Source: DASWOJ01 sp964250755
GTDB taxonomy: Bacteria; Pseudomonadota; Alphaproteobacteria; Acetobacterales; Acetobacteraceae
Assembly: GCA_964250755.1 (NCBI GenBank)
Contig: CAXUHB010000010.1
Span: 49,169 to 113,168, forward strand
Direction of reading: 5' to 3'
DNA: 64,000 nucleotides
A program made the translations under genes and the position numbers. The first letter of the stretch is position 1. Each line of letters starts with the position of its first letter. Positions 25,708-35,604 of the stretch are shown one piece after another. The notes under the pieces are model-generated. The model was not told the origin of the DNA, searched no databases, and was given only the letters and a program-made list of their open reading frames with translations.

Positions 25708-26130
25708 TCAAACGTCCCAGGGGTCCACGAGGCTGACACCGCACCCCTGGAAGCCGCTCGTATCCCGGGTGGCGAGGAGCGAGGCGCCGCGGGCCTTGGC
25801 CGTGGCGGCAATCTGGGCGTCGGCGGTGGCGACCGGTTTGCCGGCGGCCCGGCGCTTGGCGGCGAACTCGCCGTAGGCGGTGGCGGCGGCGCGGTCGAAG
25901 GGCAGCACGCGGCCGCCAAGGCCCTCGCCGAGCAGGCGGGCCGTGGCCTGGGCGAGCGCGTCGCGCCGGCGCCCCTTCGGCAGCAGGGCGAGGCCGTAGG
26001 CCAGCTCCGCCTCGCTGATGGCAGTCGTGCACAGCTCGGCGCGGCGCTGCGAGGCGACCCAGGCCAGCACGGCGGCATTGGGCCCGGGCCTGGCCAGTTC
26101 CGAGAGCACGTTGGTGTCGAGCACGATCAC
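25708..26130 (-). CDS. vapC: VapC/FitB-like PIN-domain toxin
   Basis: A 140-residue PIN ribonuclease. The acidic metal-binding residues are in place: Asp5 (VLDTNVLSEL), Glu42 (SEAELAYG), Asp104 (ATADAQIAA) and Asp123 (TRDTSGF). It belongs to the FitB-like branch. Its ATG overlaps the stop of the antitoxin gene (ATGA), the usual order for this type II toxin-antitoxin pair. It probably stabilises the plasmid by cleaving RNA in plasmid-free cells. Confidence 0.93.
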   Translation of the reverse strand: MIVLDTNVLSELARPGPNAAVLAWVASQRRAELCTTAISEAELAYGLALLPKGRRRDALAQATARLLGEGLGGRVLPFDRAAATAYGEFAAKRRAAGKPVATADAQIAATAKARGASLLATRDTSGFQGCGVSLVDPWDV

Positions 26131-26564
26131 CGGGGGCGTCCGCCGCGGGCCTGGGCAGCCTTTCGGCGGGGAGGCTTCGAGTGGCCCGTCCTGGCGCCGG
26201 GTTCTACGGTTCCCGCTGGTGCCGCAGGCACCGGCTCCGGGGACGCCGGCTCAACGTCGGCTGGCCGCGTCCGCGTCGGCGCCTGTCCGCTGAAATCCGG
26301 GGGATCTCGGGCGGGTTCGCGCGGCGGCAGCTCCAGCTCGACGCCGCCGAGGGGCACGAACAGGGCACGCGCGAAGGCCGCCAAGTCGGTCGGATCCTCT
26401 TCGGGAGCGCTGAGCGCAGCCTCCAGGATGGCGCGGGCCTCCGCCTCCATGGAACGGGCGTTGTGGGCGGCGCGCACGCGAAGCCGCGCTTTCAGTCCGG
26501 GGGCGAGGCCGCGAATGGTGACGGCGCCGCCGGCCCGGACGACACTGGGTGGAAGCTCTGTCAC
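26127..26564 (-). CDS. FitA/VapB-like antitoxin with long C-terminal tail
   Basis: A 145-residue protein from a GTG with GGAGG 5 nt upstream. The N-terminal ~50 residues form a ribbon-helix-helix domain (AVTIRGLAPGLKARLRVRA, then SMEAEARAILEAAL) typical of FitA antitoxins, followed by a toxin-binding acidic part. A long basic Pro-rich tail (from about residue 85, ending KPPRRKAAQARG) is unusual for this family, whose members are near 80 residues. Should autoregulate the operon. Confidence 0.85.
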   Translation of the reverse strand: MTELPPSVVRAGGAVTIRGLAPGLKARLRVRAAHNARSMEAEARAILEAALSAPEEDPTDLAAFARALFVPLGGVELELPPREPARDPPDFSGQAPTRTRPADVEPASPEPVPAAPAGTVEPGARTGHSKPPRRKAAQARGGRPR

Positions 26565-26691
26565 GGGTGCCTCCGTTCTAGCAACGCTGCATTGATAGCA
26601 CCGTAGCATCCATCAGTGGGCAGCGAGCCTGCCAGGGATCAAGCCTTGTCTTGATCTGGAATGCGCGGACGGCTGCCCGCGGCACGGCGTC

Positions 26692-27270
26692 TCATCCAAG
26701 CCGGAGGGCAAGTTGGCCCGTGGCGTCCCTCCGTGCCGCGGTCCGGCGGATGCTGGGCACCTGTGCAGATGCAGGCGCAGCGCCCACCGCGGCCCGGACC
26801 ACGGGGGAATGCCCGTCCTCGAACTTCGCCTTCAGCCGCGCCAACTCCACCCGCTCCGCGCTGTCCTGGTGGTGGCGCAGCGCGTTGCGGTAGAAGCCAA
26901 GCAGGTCCACCTGGCGCAGCCTGCGGATGATGGCGCGCTCCACGTCGCACCAGGTGTGGTCCGGCTGGCCGTGGCACGGGTGTCGGACGGCCTGCTGCAG
27001 GAACTCCACCTTGCCGTCCGGGCTGATGAAGAACTCCGTCCAGAAACCTGTCAGGTCGTAGTGCGCGATGTGCCCGAATGTGTGCATGAGCTGCTGGTAG
27101 AAGCGGTTGGTGAACTGGTGACGCGGGAAGTCGCTCGACACGAACCGGAGGTAGTGCGCCGCGAACCAGGCCTTTGTGGACGCCGGGCAGAACCGGGTCG
27201 GGGTGAAGTCCGCCGCCGTGGGCGCGGGGTCGCGAAGGGCGCGGACCATCGTGGCCGGGATTCCGCTCAT
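26692..27270 (-). CDS. Unknown leading-region protein
   Basis: A 192-residue protein with many aromatic and His residues in the middle (FVSSDFPRHQFTNRFYQQL, FGHIAHYDLTGFWTEFF), suggesting a compact folded domain. The last 50 residues are Ala-rich and basic. Not recognised. Its ATG overlaps the stop of the upstream gene, so the two are made together. Confidence 0.7.
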   Translation of the reverse strand: MSGIPATMVRALRDPAPTAADFTPTRFCPASTKAWFAAHYLRFVSSDFPRHQFTNRFYQQLMHTFGHIAHYDLTGFWTEFFISPDGKVEFLQQAVRHPCHGQPDHTWCDVERAIIRRLRQVDLLGFYRNALRHHQDSAERVELARLKAKFEDGHSPVVRAAVGAAPASAQVPSIRRTAARRDATGQLALRLG

Positions 27271-27698
27271 GCCACGCGCTCCGACGCCGGAGCGGGCTGG
27301 TGTGCATGGAGGTCCCTGCGATACAGCCTTAGGTCGGGCAAGGTGGGATACGGGTTCGGCGCCCGCCACAGCCCGAAATCCTCGTGCAGGATCAGCAGCC
27401 GCACGGGAACGGTCTCCTGGCGGCCATCCCGCAACGAGCGCACCACCGCCATGTCGGAGCGGCCTGAGACATAGGTGCTCTCCCAAAGACCGGTGTCTCG
27501 GCGGCAGTGGGACGCGCCTACGGTGCCGTTCAGGAAGCCTTCCACGATCCAGGGCGTGCGAAGCGTCGCCGAGGACCGGGTGGAGGAGCTGAAGAAGACC
27601 CGGCCTTGCAGGTAGTAGACGGCTCCCGTGCCGATCACGCCGACGCCGAGCGGGTTGCTGCCACCGCGGCGGCGTTGCGCGTGGTACTGCCGAAGCAT
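27267..27698 (-). CDS. Unknown leading-region protein
   Basis: A 143-residue protein with GGAGGA 6 nt before the ATG. It has a short hydrophobic glycine-rich stretch early on (GVGVIGTGAVYYLQG) and a strand-rich remainder. No family recognised. It heads a two-gene unit with the 26.7-kb gene. Confidence 0.7.
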   Translation of the reverse strand: MLRQYHAQRRRGGSNPLGVGVIGTGAVYYLQGRVFFSSSTRSSATLRTPWIVEGFLNGTVGASHCRRDTGLWESTYVSGRSDMAVVRSLRDGRQETVPVRLLILHEDFGLWRAPNPYPTLPDLRLYRRDLHAHQPAPASERVA

Positions 27699-27840
27699 GG
27701 TTGTTCCTCCTGCTGTGGACGGCCACGCAGGCCCATGCCCGGTGTCCGGGTGCGGTGGCGTGTGCCGACGGTGGGGCTGGTCGAGGATGCCGCTGTGCCC
27801 GGGGGCGTGCGGGAAGGCCGGAGCGGTGGCCGGGGCAGGC

Positions 27841-28101
27841 TCAGCCTTGCGCGGAAGCGTCCGGCGTGGCGCGGGGGTCATCGAGCAGGTTGATGACGTC
27901 CTCCAGGGAGCTGATCTGCCGGATGAGGGCGTTCGCCTCCGCCTGCTTCCACGACGCCACGTCCGCCTTGCCGCGGCCGCGTCGCGCGAAGCGCTCGTCC
28001 ATGATGGTGGCGAGGGCGGTCCTTTGCTTGCGCAGGACCTCCGTCACCGCGGCGGCGACAAACTCGGCCTGCTCCGGGGTGAGGTCGAGGCGGCGCGTCA
28101 C
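27841..28101 (-). CDS. Small helical protein, unknown
   Basis: An 86-residue protein from a GTG that overlaps the previous stop (GTGA). Charged helices throughout (TPEQAEFVAAAVTEVLRKQR, then ASWKQAEANALIRQISSLEDVI). Could be a DNA- or protein-binding adaptor; no family named. Paired with the 28.1-kb gene. Confidence 0.6.
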   Translation of the reverse strand: MTRRLDLTPEQAEFVAAAVTEVLRKQRTALATIMDERFARRGRGKADVASWKQAEANALIRQISSLEDVINLLDDPRATPDASAQG

Positions 28102-28442
28102 GGCACGCGTTGCGCCAACCGGTCGAGCTGGGCCGCTTCGCGCCGCAGCCGGGCGATCTCCGCCCCGTGCCGGCTGGCCTGGCTCACGGCCTCGGCCATG
28201 TAGCGGCCCCAGGCCCGACGGTCCCAGGTGGCTCGGTCGCGGGTGAGGCTGCGCGGGGCGCGCGCGAGCGCCGCGGCCTCGCACGCCTGGTCGATGGCGT
28301 CCTCGATGCGCCGGAGGAGGTCCCGGCGGCGTTCGGCGCCGGCGCCGAGTGCGGCGTGGTCCAGCCCGCTGCCATGCCGGGCGGGCGAAAGGGGATCCCT
28401 GGATGGCCGCAGTCCGGGATGGTAGCTGCCTTGGGTTTGCAT
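28098..28442 (-). CDS. Small charged protein, unknown
   Basis: A 114-residue protein with AGGA upstream of its ATG. The N-terminal 35 residues look unstructured; the rest is helical and rich in Arg and Ala (RRRDLLRRIEDAIDQACEAA). Follows the ParB-like gene in the same direction and overlaps the next small gene. Confidence 0.6.
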   Translation of the reverse strand: MQTQGSYHPGLRPSRDPLSPARHGSGLDHAALGAGAERRRDLLRRIEDAIDQACEAAALARAPRSLTRDRATWDRRAWGRYMAEAVSQASRHGAEIARLRREAAQLDRLAQRVP

Positions 28443-28504
28443 GATCGGTCCTCGGCGATGTGGGGGCGGCCCGGCGTCCAGCACCGGGTCGCGGCCAGTT
28501 GCGG

Positions 28505-30214
28505 TCAGGCGGCCTCGGCGACCGGGCAGGCGCGCCCGCCGTCGGCGTTGCCCTCTCCGGCGCTGGCCTGCCCCGTCGGCTGGAGGTCGGCGCCGTGCAT
28601 GCCGGCTCCCTCCTCCTCGCTGCCGCCCTCGGCATCGCCACCCAGGACGGGAACAGGGGTGCCGGGATCCCGCCGCCCTTCCGGCTCCGCGTCCCTCGGC
28701 GCGAAACGCGCGTCCGGGTAGATGAACCGGCCGCCCTCGAAGCGGGCGATCACCGCGGCCCGCGTGTCCTTCGCGCGCTGGCGGGGCAGGACGCCCTCGG
28801 CGCTCGCCGTGCGCTCCAGCGCGGCCCTGGACAGGCAGGGCAGGAACTCCTCCGTGGCCATCGTCGGCAGGAAGGTGTCGGCGTCGATGGCGGTGCCGGC
28901 GTAGCGGGCCACGATCCCGCTGGCGGAGTGGTTCACCCGGCAGCTCAGCACCTCGACCAGCATCCCGCGCGCGGCCTGGCGCAGGGCGTCCGTGTCGCGG
29001 GTGAGGACGCCGCCCTCCGTCAGGGTCCCTGCGATGCGGGCACGGGTGCCGAAGTCCGCCATGGTCCGGTTGGCGACGCCGCTGCGCACCTCGACGTTCT
29101 GGCCGCCCAGCGCCAGCACCAGCATCCCGAGCAGCTGGTCATCCCCGATGGGCTGCTCGCGCAGGGCCTGGTGCAGCGCCTCCGTGCACAGGTCGCCGAT
29201 CATGGCCCGCCCCCTCTGCGTCACGTCCGGCCGGGGCTGCGGCCCGGTCGGGGCACCCTCGGCGTCGCCCTCAGGGCTGTCCGGCGCCGCCCGGCGCGGC
29301 ACCTCGTAGACCGTCTGCCTGACCTTGCCGCTGCGCGGGTCGATGGCGAAGGCGACCAAGTCGCCGTCCGCCGGCTGGCTGGTCCAGCGCTCCTGCGCGC
29401 CGCGCGGCAACTGCAAGCGGCCGCACTCGTCAGCCGGCACGATGATGCCGCCTTCGGGCATGTTCGCCTCCAGCCACGCCTGCTGCGCGCCGAGGTAGGC
29501 GTCGAGCTGGGTGGTGCTGCGGCTGTCCTCGTCGGCGGGCGCGAACAGGTCCTCGTGCCAGGTGATCCCGAACGCCGCCGCCTCGTCCGCGCCGAACTTC
29601 GCGTCGCGGGCGTAGAAGCACGCCTTGGCCAGGGCCTGGCTGATGGAGGGCCAGTGGGCGCGCTCGCCGCGCTTCGGCTTGTTCCCTTTCCAGACCTGGT
29701 CCTGCTCCCCGCGGTCGGCTGCGGCGATGACGCGCAGCTCGCGCTCGGTCGGCATGTCGCCGCGCGCCATCTGGTCCAGCATGGCCGGGCAGATGTGCGC
29801 CAGCAGCCGGAGCTGGGCGATGTTGCGCGGGGTGAGGTTGAGCGCGGTCGCCACCGCGTCGTCGGTCCAGCCGCGCGCGGCCATGGCCTCGGTCGCGCGC
29901 CAGCGGTCCACGGGGCCGAGCTCCTCGCGCCCGAAGTTCTCCCCGAACGCGCGCATGTCGTCCTTGCCGTCGTCGCCGTCCCGCACGAGGACGAAGATCT
30001 CGGGGAGGCTGGCCGCGACGGCGCACTTGGTCCGCCGCTCGCCGTAGATGATCTCCAGGTGCTTGCCGGCCGGCTTCACGACCGGCGGCTGCAGCACGCC
30101 CACCTCGCGGATGTTGGCGGTGAGGCGCGCGTCCGCCTCGGGCGACGCCTTGGTGCGGCGCGGGTTGTTCGGGTTGACCTTCAGCTTGCGGGGATCGACG
30201 GCGCGGAGTTCCAT
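28505..30214 (-). CDS. ParB/Srx-fold leading-region protein
   Basis: A 569-residue protein whose N-terminus has the ParB-type nucleotide-binding fold: NPNNPRR (14-20), a VLQPPVV strand and YGERRTK (57-63, the CTP/phosphate-binding box). An HTH-like ALNLTPRNIAQLRLL follows. A long C-terminal domain (from about 250) is unlike chromosomal ParB. It is not next to the parA operon at 57 kb and lies in the leading block, so it is more likely one of the ParB-like leading-region proteins than the partition protein. Start by AAGGA 8 nt upstream. Confidence 0.82.
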   Translation of the reverse strand: MELRAVDPRKLKVNPNNPRRTKASPEADARLTANIREVGVLQPPVVKPAGKHLEIIYGERRTKCAVAASLPEIFVLVRDGDDGKDDMRAFGENFGREELGPVDRWRATEAMAARGWTDDAVATALNLTPRNIAQLRLLAHICPAMLDQMARGDMPTERELRVIAAADRGEQDQVWKGNKPKRGERAHWPSISQALAKACFYARDAKFGADEAAAFGITWHEDLFAPADEDSRSTTQLDAYLGAQQAWLEANMPEGGIIVPADECGRLQLPRGAQERWTSQPADGDLVAFAIDPRSGKVRQTVYEVPRRAAPDSPEGDAEGAPTGPQPRPDVTQRGRAMIGDLCTEALHQALREQPIGDDQLLGMLVLALGGQNVEVRSGVANRTMADFGTRARIAGTLTEGGVLTRDTDALRQAARGMLVEVLSCRVNHSASGIVARYAGTAIDADTFLPTMATEEFLPCLSRAALERTASAEGVLPRQRAKDTRAAVIARFEGGRFIYPDARFAPRDAEPEGRRDPGTPVPVLGGDAEGGSEEEGAGMHGADLQPTGQASAGEGNADGGRACPVAEAA

Positions 30215-30281
30215 GGCTGTGTTCCTTCGGGGTTGCTGCCCGTCCTCCATCCATCTCTGGAAGACCCCCTCCCCGGGTCGC

Positions 30282-30354
30282 GCCGGACCCGGCCGGGCAA
30301 GGGCGCGCGCAGCGCGGGAGCGGAGCGACGGACCCTTGCCGGGACGGGTCCGGC
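30282..30354 (-). promoter_or_regulatory. Leading-region hairpin element upstream of ParB-like gene
   Basis: Core stem GCAAGGG (30297-30303) with CCCTTGC (30333-30339), enclosed by the outer stem GCCGGACCC/GGGTCCGGC (30282/30346). The loop carries CGCGGGAGCGGAGCGACG, shared with the copy near 49.98 kb. It ends 68 bp before the ATG. Confidence 0.6.
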
Positions 30355-30399
30355 GTGGCACCCGCCGCCTCCCCGTCCTTGCGCCGCGTCAGCCCTCCG

Positions 30400-33300
30400 T
30401 CACGCCGCCTCCAGTTCCGGCGCCTCCTCTTCCTCCTCGGGCAGGGCAGCGCCCCGCAGCCGCGGCACGATCCCGCCCAACCCGGGCGCGTCGTCGCACT
30501 CGTCGGCCTTGGCGGTGTGCGCCAGGCTGTCCTGCAGGGCGTCCAGTTCGGCCTGCTTCGCGGCCAGCTCCCCCGCCAGCGGGAACGCGCCGCCCAGCCG
30601 CGGCTCGTAGTCGGCCAGGCGCCGCCGGTTGTCGGCCAGGTCGCGCCGCACCTCGGCGAGCTCGGCGTCGAAGCGGTCGAGCGCGTGCTCCAGGCGGGAC
30701 ACCAGGCCGAGGGCGGTGAGGTCGGCCGGAACGGCGATGCCCTGCCCTCCCCCGGTGCGCTCGAGCGCCGCCTCGATCTCGGTCCGGCCGCGGTTGCGCC
30801 AGTTCACCTGCGCCGTCGCGGTGACCGCGAAGCCGCCGATGCGGCCGACCTCCCATGCGCCCCCCTGGCCGCGCACGTCGAGGTTGCGCAGCAGCTTGAG
30901 CAGGGCGCTGCCGGCCTTGCTCCGCTCCGTGTGGGACGCCCCGTCCACCGTCATGGCGAACAGCTCGCCGCGCGTGGGCTGCCGGAGGAGGAGATCCTGC
31001 CCGATCTCCTCGATGCGGCGCTCGGCCGCGCGGATGCTGGATCCTGCGTGCGCGATGGCCGACCGCACCGCGTGCTGGTCGTCGATGTGCGCCGCCTGCT
31101 GGCGCTCCAGCCGCGCCACCTCGGCTTCCAGCCCGGCCTTCTGCATCAGGCGCGGGTCGCCCGACGCGATGGCCTTCGCCATGGCGAACTGGCTGACCTG
31201 CGAGCCCGCGTCCTCGATCCGCCGCACCGAGCGGTCGCCCGACATCGCCGCGTTGATGAAGCGCTGCTTGCGCTCGTTGTTCTGCCACATGGTGGCGTCC
31301 GTGCTGCCCAGCGTCGCGTAGGCGTAGATGCCGATCTCCTCGTTCTGGTTGCCCTGGCGCTCGATGCGCCCTTCCCGCTGCTCGATGTGCGAGGGCAGCC
31401 AGGGCACGTCGAGGTGGTGCAGCGCCTTCAGCCGGAGCTGGGCGTTCACGCCCGTGCCCATCGTCTCCGAGGAGCCGAGCAGGATGCGGACCCGGCCGGC
31501 GTTCACGTCGCCGAACAGGCGCTGCTTCGCCGCAGATTTCTTGTAATCTTGCATGAATGCAATCTCGAACGCGGGCACGCCGCGTGCGACGAGCTGGTCG
31601 CGTATCCAGCGGTAGGCCGAGAAGCCGCGCGCGGCCTCGACGTTGAGCGTGCCGAGGTCGCTGAAGATCATCTGCGCGGCGCCCGGGACCGGGAACCGCT
31701 CGCCGTCCGGCCGCAGGTAGCGCTGCTCCCGCGTGTCCGCCCAGATGCGGTGGACGTTGCCGATCAGCGCGTTCAACTTGTTGGCCTGCTCGTCCTCGTG
31801 CTCCTCCAGCACGAACCGCAAGTCTATGGCCGCGTGGCGCCCGTCGGTGATGACGGAGAGCAGGATGTCGTCGCCCTTCTCGGGGCGGCGCTTGCGGGCC
31901 TCGATGGCCTCGATGCGCCGGGCCAGCACGCGCTGGTACCAGCGGAAGGCGGCGCTCGGCTCGGCTGTCATGATCTGCCGCCGCCCGGTCTCGATCCGGG
32001 GCAGCCGGAGGTAGCCGCGCAGGTCGTCCTTCAGCACGACGTCGGCGAAGCTGCGGAACATCGCCATCAGGTCGGCGACGTTGATGAACTCCGCGAACCG
32101 CGTGACGGGCTTGTAGAGGCCGCTCGGCTGCAGCTCCAGCTCGGTGCGGCTGTCGCCGAAGGTGCTGGCCCAGGCGTCGAAGGCGTGCAGGTTGCGCTCC
32201 AGCAGCGCGTCCTCCTGCATGTAGCGCTGCAGGGTGTACATCTCCGCCAGGGTGTTGGTGATCGGCGTGCCCGACGCCAGCACCAGGGCGCGGCCCGGGT
32301 TGACCGTGGCGACGAAGCGGGACTTCACGTAGAGGTCCCAGGCGCGCTGCGACCCGTCGGGCTGCACGCCCTTCAGGTTGGCCATGTTGGTGGCGAACGT
32401 GAGCTTCCTGAACTCCTGCGCCTCGTCCACCACGATCTGGTCGATGCCGATCTCCGCGATCGTCAGCATGTCGTCCTTGCGCGTGGCCAGCCCTTCCAGC
32501 TTGGCCTGCAGCTTCTCCTTGACCTTCTCGATGCGCTTGCGCGTGATCCGGTCGTCGCCGTCCAAGTGCTCCAGCAGCTCTGCGTGCGAGGCGATCTGGC
32601 GGCGCACCATGCCCGCCTCGAAGTCGGAGGGCGCGGCGATGAACCGGAAGGCGCTGTGCGTGATGATGACGCAGTCCCAGTTCGCCGTGGCCGCGCGCGC
32701 CAGGAACCGCGCCCGCTTGGCCCCGGCAAAGTTGGTCTCGTCCGCGACCAGGATGCGCGCGGCCGGGTAGAGCTGCAGGAACTCGCGGCTGGCCTGGGCC
32801 AGGCAGTGCCCGGGCACGACCATCATCGCCTTGGTGATGAGGCCGAGCCGCTTCTGCTCCATGATGGCGGCGGCCATCAGGAACGTCTTGCCGGAGCCGA
32901 CGCAGTGGGCGAGGTAGGTGCCGCCGGCGGAGACGATGCGCCAGATGCCGCGCTTCTGGTGCGCCCGGAACTGGATCGCGCTGCTGGCGCCCGGCAGCTG
33001 CAGGTGCGAGCCGTCGAAGTGGCGCGGGACCAGGTTGTTGTAGGTGTCGTTGTAGAGGCGGGCCAGCCGGTCGGTGCGCTCCGGATCGGTCCAGATCCAG
33101 CCCTCGAAGGCGGTCTTGATCCGGCCGAGCTTCTCCTTGGCGGCCTCGGTCTCCTCCGCGTTGACCTCGCGCCTCTCCTTGCCGTCCTCGACCCACACGT
33201 CCCAGATCGTCGGGATGGCGGAGTTGAGCGCGTCGGACAGCAGCAGCCCGGCGTGCCGCCGCGCGGTGCCCCACAGGGACGTGGCCGCCGCCTGGCCCGC

Positions 33301-35604
33301 GAAGGCAGCCGTGTCCACGCTCCAGGCCGCGACCTCGGCGGTGTGCCGGACCTTGGTCCCGATGCCGATCACCGCGGCGGAGAACGCCTCCACCACGTCC
33401 ACCGGCACCCAGGGGGCGCCCAGGCGCGCGGTGATGTCGGACGGGCGCAGGTCCTCGGGCTGCACGCGCCGCAGCGCGTCCACGTTCCGGGCGTAGCGCG
33501 CGTCGTCCGCCGCGGCGGCCTCTGCCGCGCGCAGCTTGCCCCGCACCGCGCCGGACAGGTAGGCGTCCGCCGTCACCCAGCGCCCGTCCAGCCAGGCAGG
33601 GCCGGCCGAGGGGTCGAGGAACACCGCCTCGCCCAGCTCGGCGGCCACCTCGTCGCGTGTGCGGCCGAGCAGCTCGGCGATGCGGTCCATGTCCACGTGG
33701 CCGACCTCGGCCAGCGTCACCGCGAGGGCGTCCGCGGCGGTGGCGATCACCGGCTCCGCCGGCGGGTGGATCACGCGCTCGCTGAAGATCGGCCCGCGCG
33801 TCGCGGCGCCGCTCTCCACGTCGTACTCCTCGATGGAGGCGACCAGCCAGCAGTCCGGGTCGTCCTGGAAGGGCTGCAGGTTCGGCCGGCGCTGGGTCTC
33901 CGTCACCTCGCCCGTCTCGGGATCGGTGCTGCGGCTCGTGGTGGTGAGGTTGACCGGGCCGAACGCGCGCACGAAGGCCGCGTAGGCCACCCGCAGCTTC
34001 ACCTGCGCGTCCCCCCAGGGCCGGTTCTCCATCTGCGCCCGCAGCAGGCCGCGCACCGCATCGCGCACCGGGATCAGCAGGCGCACGATGCGGGCGTGCT
34101 TGGCGAACATGCCCTCGCTGCCCCTGCCCGACTTCACCGGGACCGGCACGGCCTGGCCGTCGAGGACCTGCATCAGCGCCCCGCCCTCGACCAGGTAGCT
34201 GCCCTCCTTGACCGTGGCGCCCTCCGCGGCGGTGCCGACCCGCGCGCGGCGGGCCTCCGGGCGCGCGGCGCGGCCCGGGGAGGCCGCCTCGACGGGCACG
34301 TGGATGCCGGTCGGCAGGGCTCCGACCGCCTCCAGGAGGGCCGCCTCCACGCCGTCCGGGGTGAGGTCCGGCGCCGGGGCGCAGGTGTAGGCCGGGCCGT
34401 GGGCGCCGCTGGTCCAGGCGTGGCGGCCCAGCACCATGCCGGGGTGGTCGGCGAAGTAGGTGTTGGCGTGGAGCGCGCCCTCGCCGCCGCTGTATTGCTC
34501 GGGCAGCACCTCCTGCAGCTCGTCCCAGACCTTGCCGCCTTGCGGCTGGTCCGGGCTGCGGCGCTGGAAGAACAGGATGTCCACCACGACGTCCGTGCCC
34601 GCCGCGGCCCGCATGGCACCCTGCGGCATCCGCACCGCGCCGAGGAGGTCGGCCATGGAGGCGATGTGCGCGCGCGCCTTCGGGTCCAACCGGTCCATCA
34701 GGAAGCGCGAGCACACGAAGGCGGCCAGCCCGCCGGGGCGCAGGCGCTCGATGGAGCGCGCGACGAAGTACTCGTGCAGGCTCAGGCCGAGCCTGCCGGC
34801 CGGATCGTCGGCCCGCACCGTCCGGTCGCTGAACGGGGGGTTGCCGAGGGCGAGGTCGAAGGTCTCCAGGAGCTTCGCCTTGGTGAAGTCCTCCTGGCGC
34901 ACCCACGCTTCGGGGTGCAGCAGCCGGGCGATGCGCGCCGTGGTCGGGTCCATCTCGACGGCGGTGACGGTCGTGCGCCCGGCCAGCGCCTCCGGGGCCA
35001 GGGCCAGGAACAGGCCCGTGCCGCAGCCCGGCTCCAGCACCGCGCCGCCGGCGAAGCCCATGCGCCCCAGCGCCTGCCACACGGCGCGCACCATGAACTC
35101 CGGCGTGTAGTGGGCGTACTGCGTCGAGCGCGCGAGCGCCGCCATGTCCCCGGCCGGGACGAGCTGCTCCAGCTCGTTGCCGAGGTCCTCCCAGCCCGGC
35201 CGGAACCCCTCGCCCGCGCGGCGGAAGAGGGCGTTGGCCAGGTCGGTGGCGCCGAAGCCGGTGAACAGCGCCATCCTGGCCTGCTCCTCCGGCGTGGCGT
35301 GGCGCGCGTCCGCCTCGATCTGCTGCACCAGCCGGATGGCGTGGAGGTTGTCGGCGGCGCGGGCCTTCCAGCCCTGGGCCAGGGCGCGGTCGCCCAGGAG
35401 GCGGAACGTGTGCGCCGGCACGCGCAGCGCCGCGGGGGCAGGAGGTGCGGCAGGCTCCCCGGCGTTCGCGCCGGCGCCAGCCGGCTCACCAATGATGGAC
35501 GCGACCGACGGGTTGGCCGACCCGTCGAGGCTGAAGCCCCAGCCCAGGCTGGTGCTGTCGAACAGGGAGAGCGTGAGCTGGTCGGTGCTGGCGGACTTGC
35601 GCAT
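30400..35604 (-). CDS. Giant adenine DNA methyltransferase-SNF2 helicase (antirestriction type)
   Basis: A 1,734-residue fusion. The N-terminal N6-adenine methyltransferase has motif I LEPGCGTGLF (about 190-199) and the catalytic NPPF (255-258). The C-terminal SF2 helicase has Walker A CVGSGKTF (near 898), DEAQ (near 1058), SGTPITNT and motif VI QREGRIERQ (near 1406). A coiled-coil tail follows with an acidic end (EEEEEAPELE). Proteins of this plan include P1 DarB, which shields incoming DNA from restriction, and many plasmid-borne homologues. Start at the ATG with AAAGGA upstream. Its place in the leading block fits early protection of transferred DNA. Confidence 0.92.
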   Translation of the reverse strand: MRKSASTDQLTLSLFDSTSLGWGFSLDGSANPSVASIIGEPAGAGANAGEPAAPPAPAALRVPAHTFRLLGDRALAQGWKARAADNLHAIRLVQQIEADARHATPEEQARMALFTGFGATDLANALFRRAGEGFRPGWEDLGNELEQLVPAGDMAALARSTQYAHYTPEFMVRAVWQALGRMGFAGGAVLEPGCGTGLFLALAPEALAGRTTVTAVEMDPTTARIARLLHPEAWVRQEDFTKAKLLETFDLALGNPPFSDRTVRADDPAGRLGLSLHEYFVARSIERLRPGGLAAFVCSRFLMDRLDPKARAHIASMADLLGAVRMPQGAMRAAAGTDVVVDILFFQRRSPDQPQGGKVWDELQEVLPEQYSGGEGALHANTYFADHPGMVLGRHAWTSGAHGPAYTCAPAPDLTPDGVEAALLEAVGALPTGIHVPVEAASPGRAARPEARRARVGTAAEGATVKEGSYLVEGGALMQVLDGQAVPVPVKSGRGSEGMFAKHARIVRLLIPVRDAVRGLLRAQMENRPWGDAQVKLRVAYAAFVRAFGPVNLTTTSRSTDPETGEVTETQRRPNLQPFQDDPDCWLVASIEEYDVESGAATRGPIFSERVIHPPAEPVIATAADALAVTLAEVGHVDMDRIAELLGRTRDEVAAELGEAVFLDPSAGPAWLDGRWVTADAYLSGAVRGKLRAAEAAAADDARYARNVDALRRVQPEDLRPSDITARLGAPWVPVDVVEAFSAAVIGIGTKVRHTAEVAAWSVDTAAFAGQAAATSLWGTARRHAGLLLSDALNSAIPTIWDVWVEDGKERREVNAEETEAAKEKLGRIKTAFEGWIWTDPERTDRLARLYNDTYNNLVPRHFDGSHLQLPGASSAIQFRAHQKRGIWRIVSAGGTYLAHCVGSGKTFLMAAAIMEQKRLGLITKAMMVVPGHCLAQASREFLQLYPAARILVADETNFAGAKRARFLARAATANWDCVIITHSAFRFIAAPSDFEAGMVRRQIASHAELLEHLDGDDRITRKRIEKVKEKLQAKLEGLATRKDDMLTIAEIGIDQIVVDEAQEFRKLTFATNMANLKGVQPDGSQRAWDLYVKSRFVATVNPGRALVLASGTPITNTLAEMYTLQRYMQEDALLERNLHAFDAWASTFGDSRTELELQPSGLYKPVTRFAEFINVADLMAMFRSFADVVLKDDLRGYLRLPRIETGRRQIMTAEPSAAFRWYQRVLARRIEAIEARKRRPEKGDDILLSVITDGRHAAIDLRFVLEEHEDEQANKLNALIGNVHRIWADTREQRYLRPDGERFPVPGAAQMIFSDLGTLNVEAARGFSAYRWIRDQLVARGVPAFEIAFMQDYKKSAAKQRLFGDVNAGRVRILLGSSETMGTGVNAQLRLKALHHLDVPWLPSHIEQREGRIERQGNQNEEIGIYAYATLGSTDATMWQNNERKQRFINAAMSGDRSVRRIEDAGSQVSQFAMAKAIASGDPRLMQKAGLEAEVARLERQQAAHIDDQHAVRSAIAHAGSSIRAAERRIEEIGQDLLLRQPTRGELFAMTVDGASHTERSKAGSALLKLLRNLDVRGQGGAWEVGRIGGFAVTATAQVNWRNRGRTEIEAALERTGGGQGIAVPADLTALGLVSRLEHALDRFDAELAEVRRDLADNRRRLADYEPRLGGAFPLAGELAAKQAELDALQDSLAHTAKADECDDAPGLGGIVPRLRGAALPEEEEEAPELEAA

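Noticed and set aside
28505..30214. ParB-like protein as the partner of ParA at 57 kb
   Set aside because: It is 27 kb away, in another operon with its own leading-region element; ParA has a small coupled partner gene of its own.
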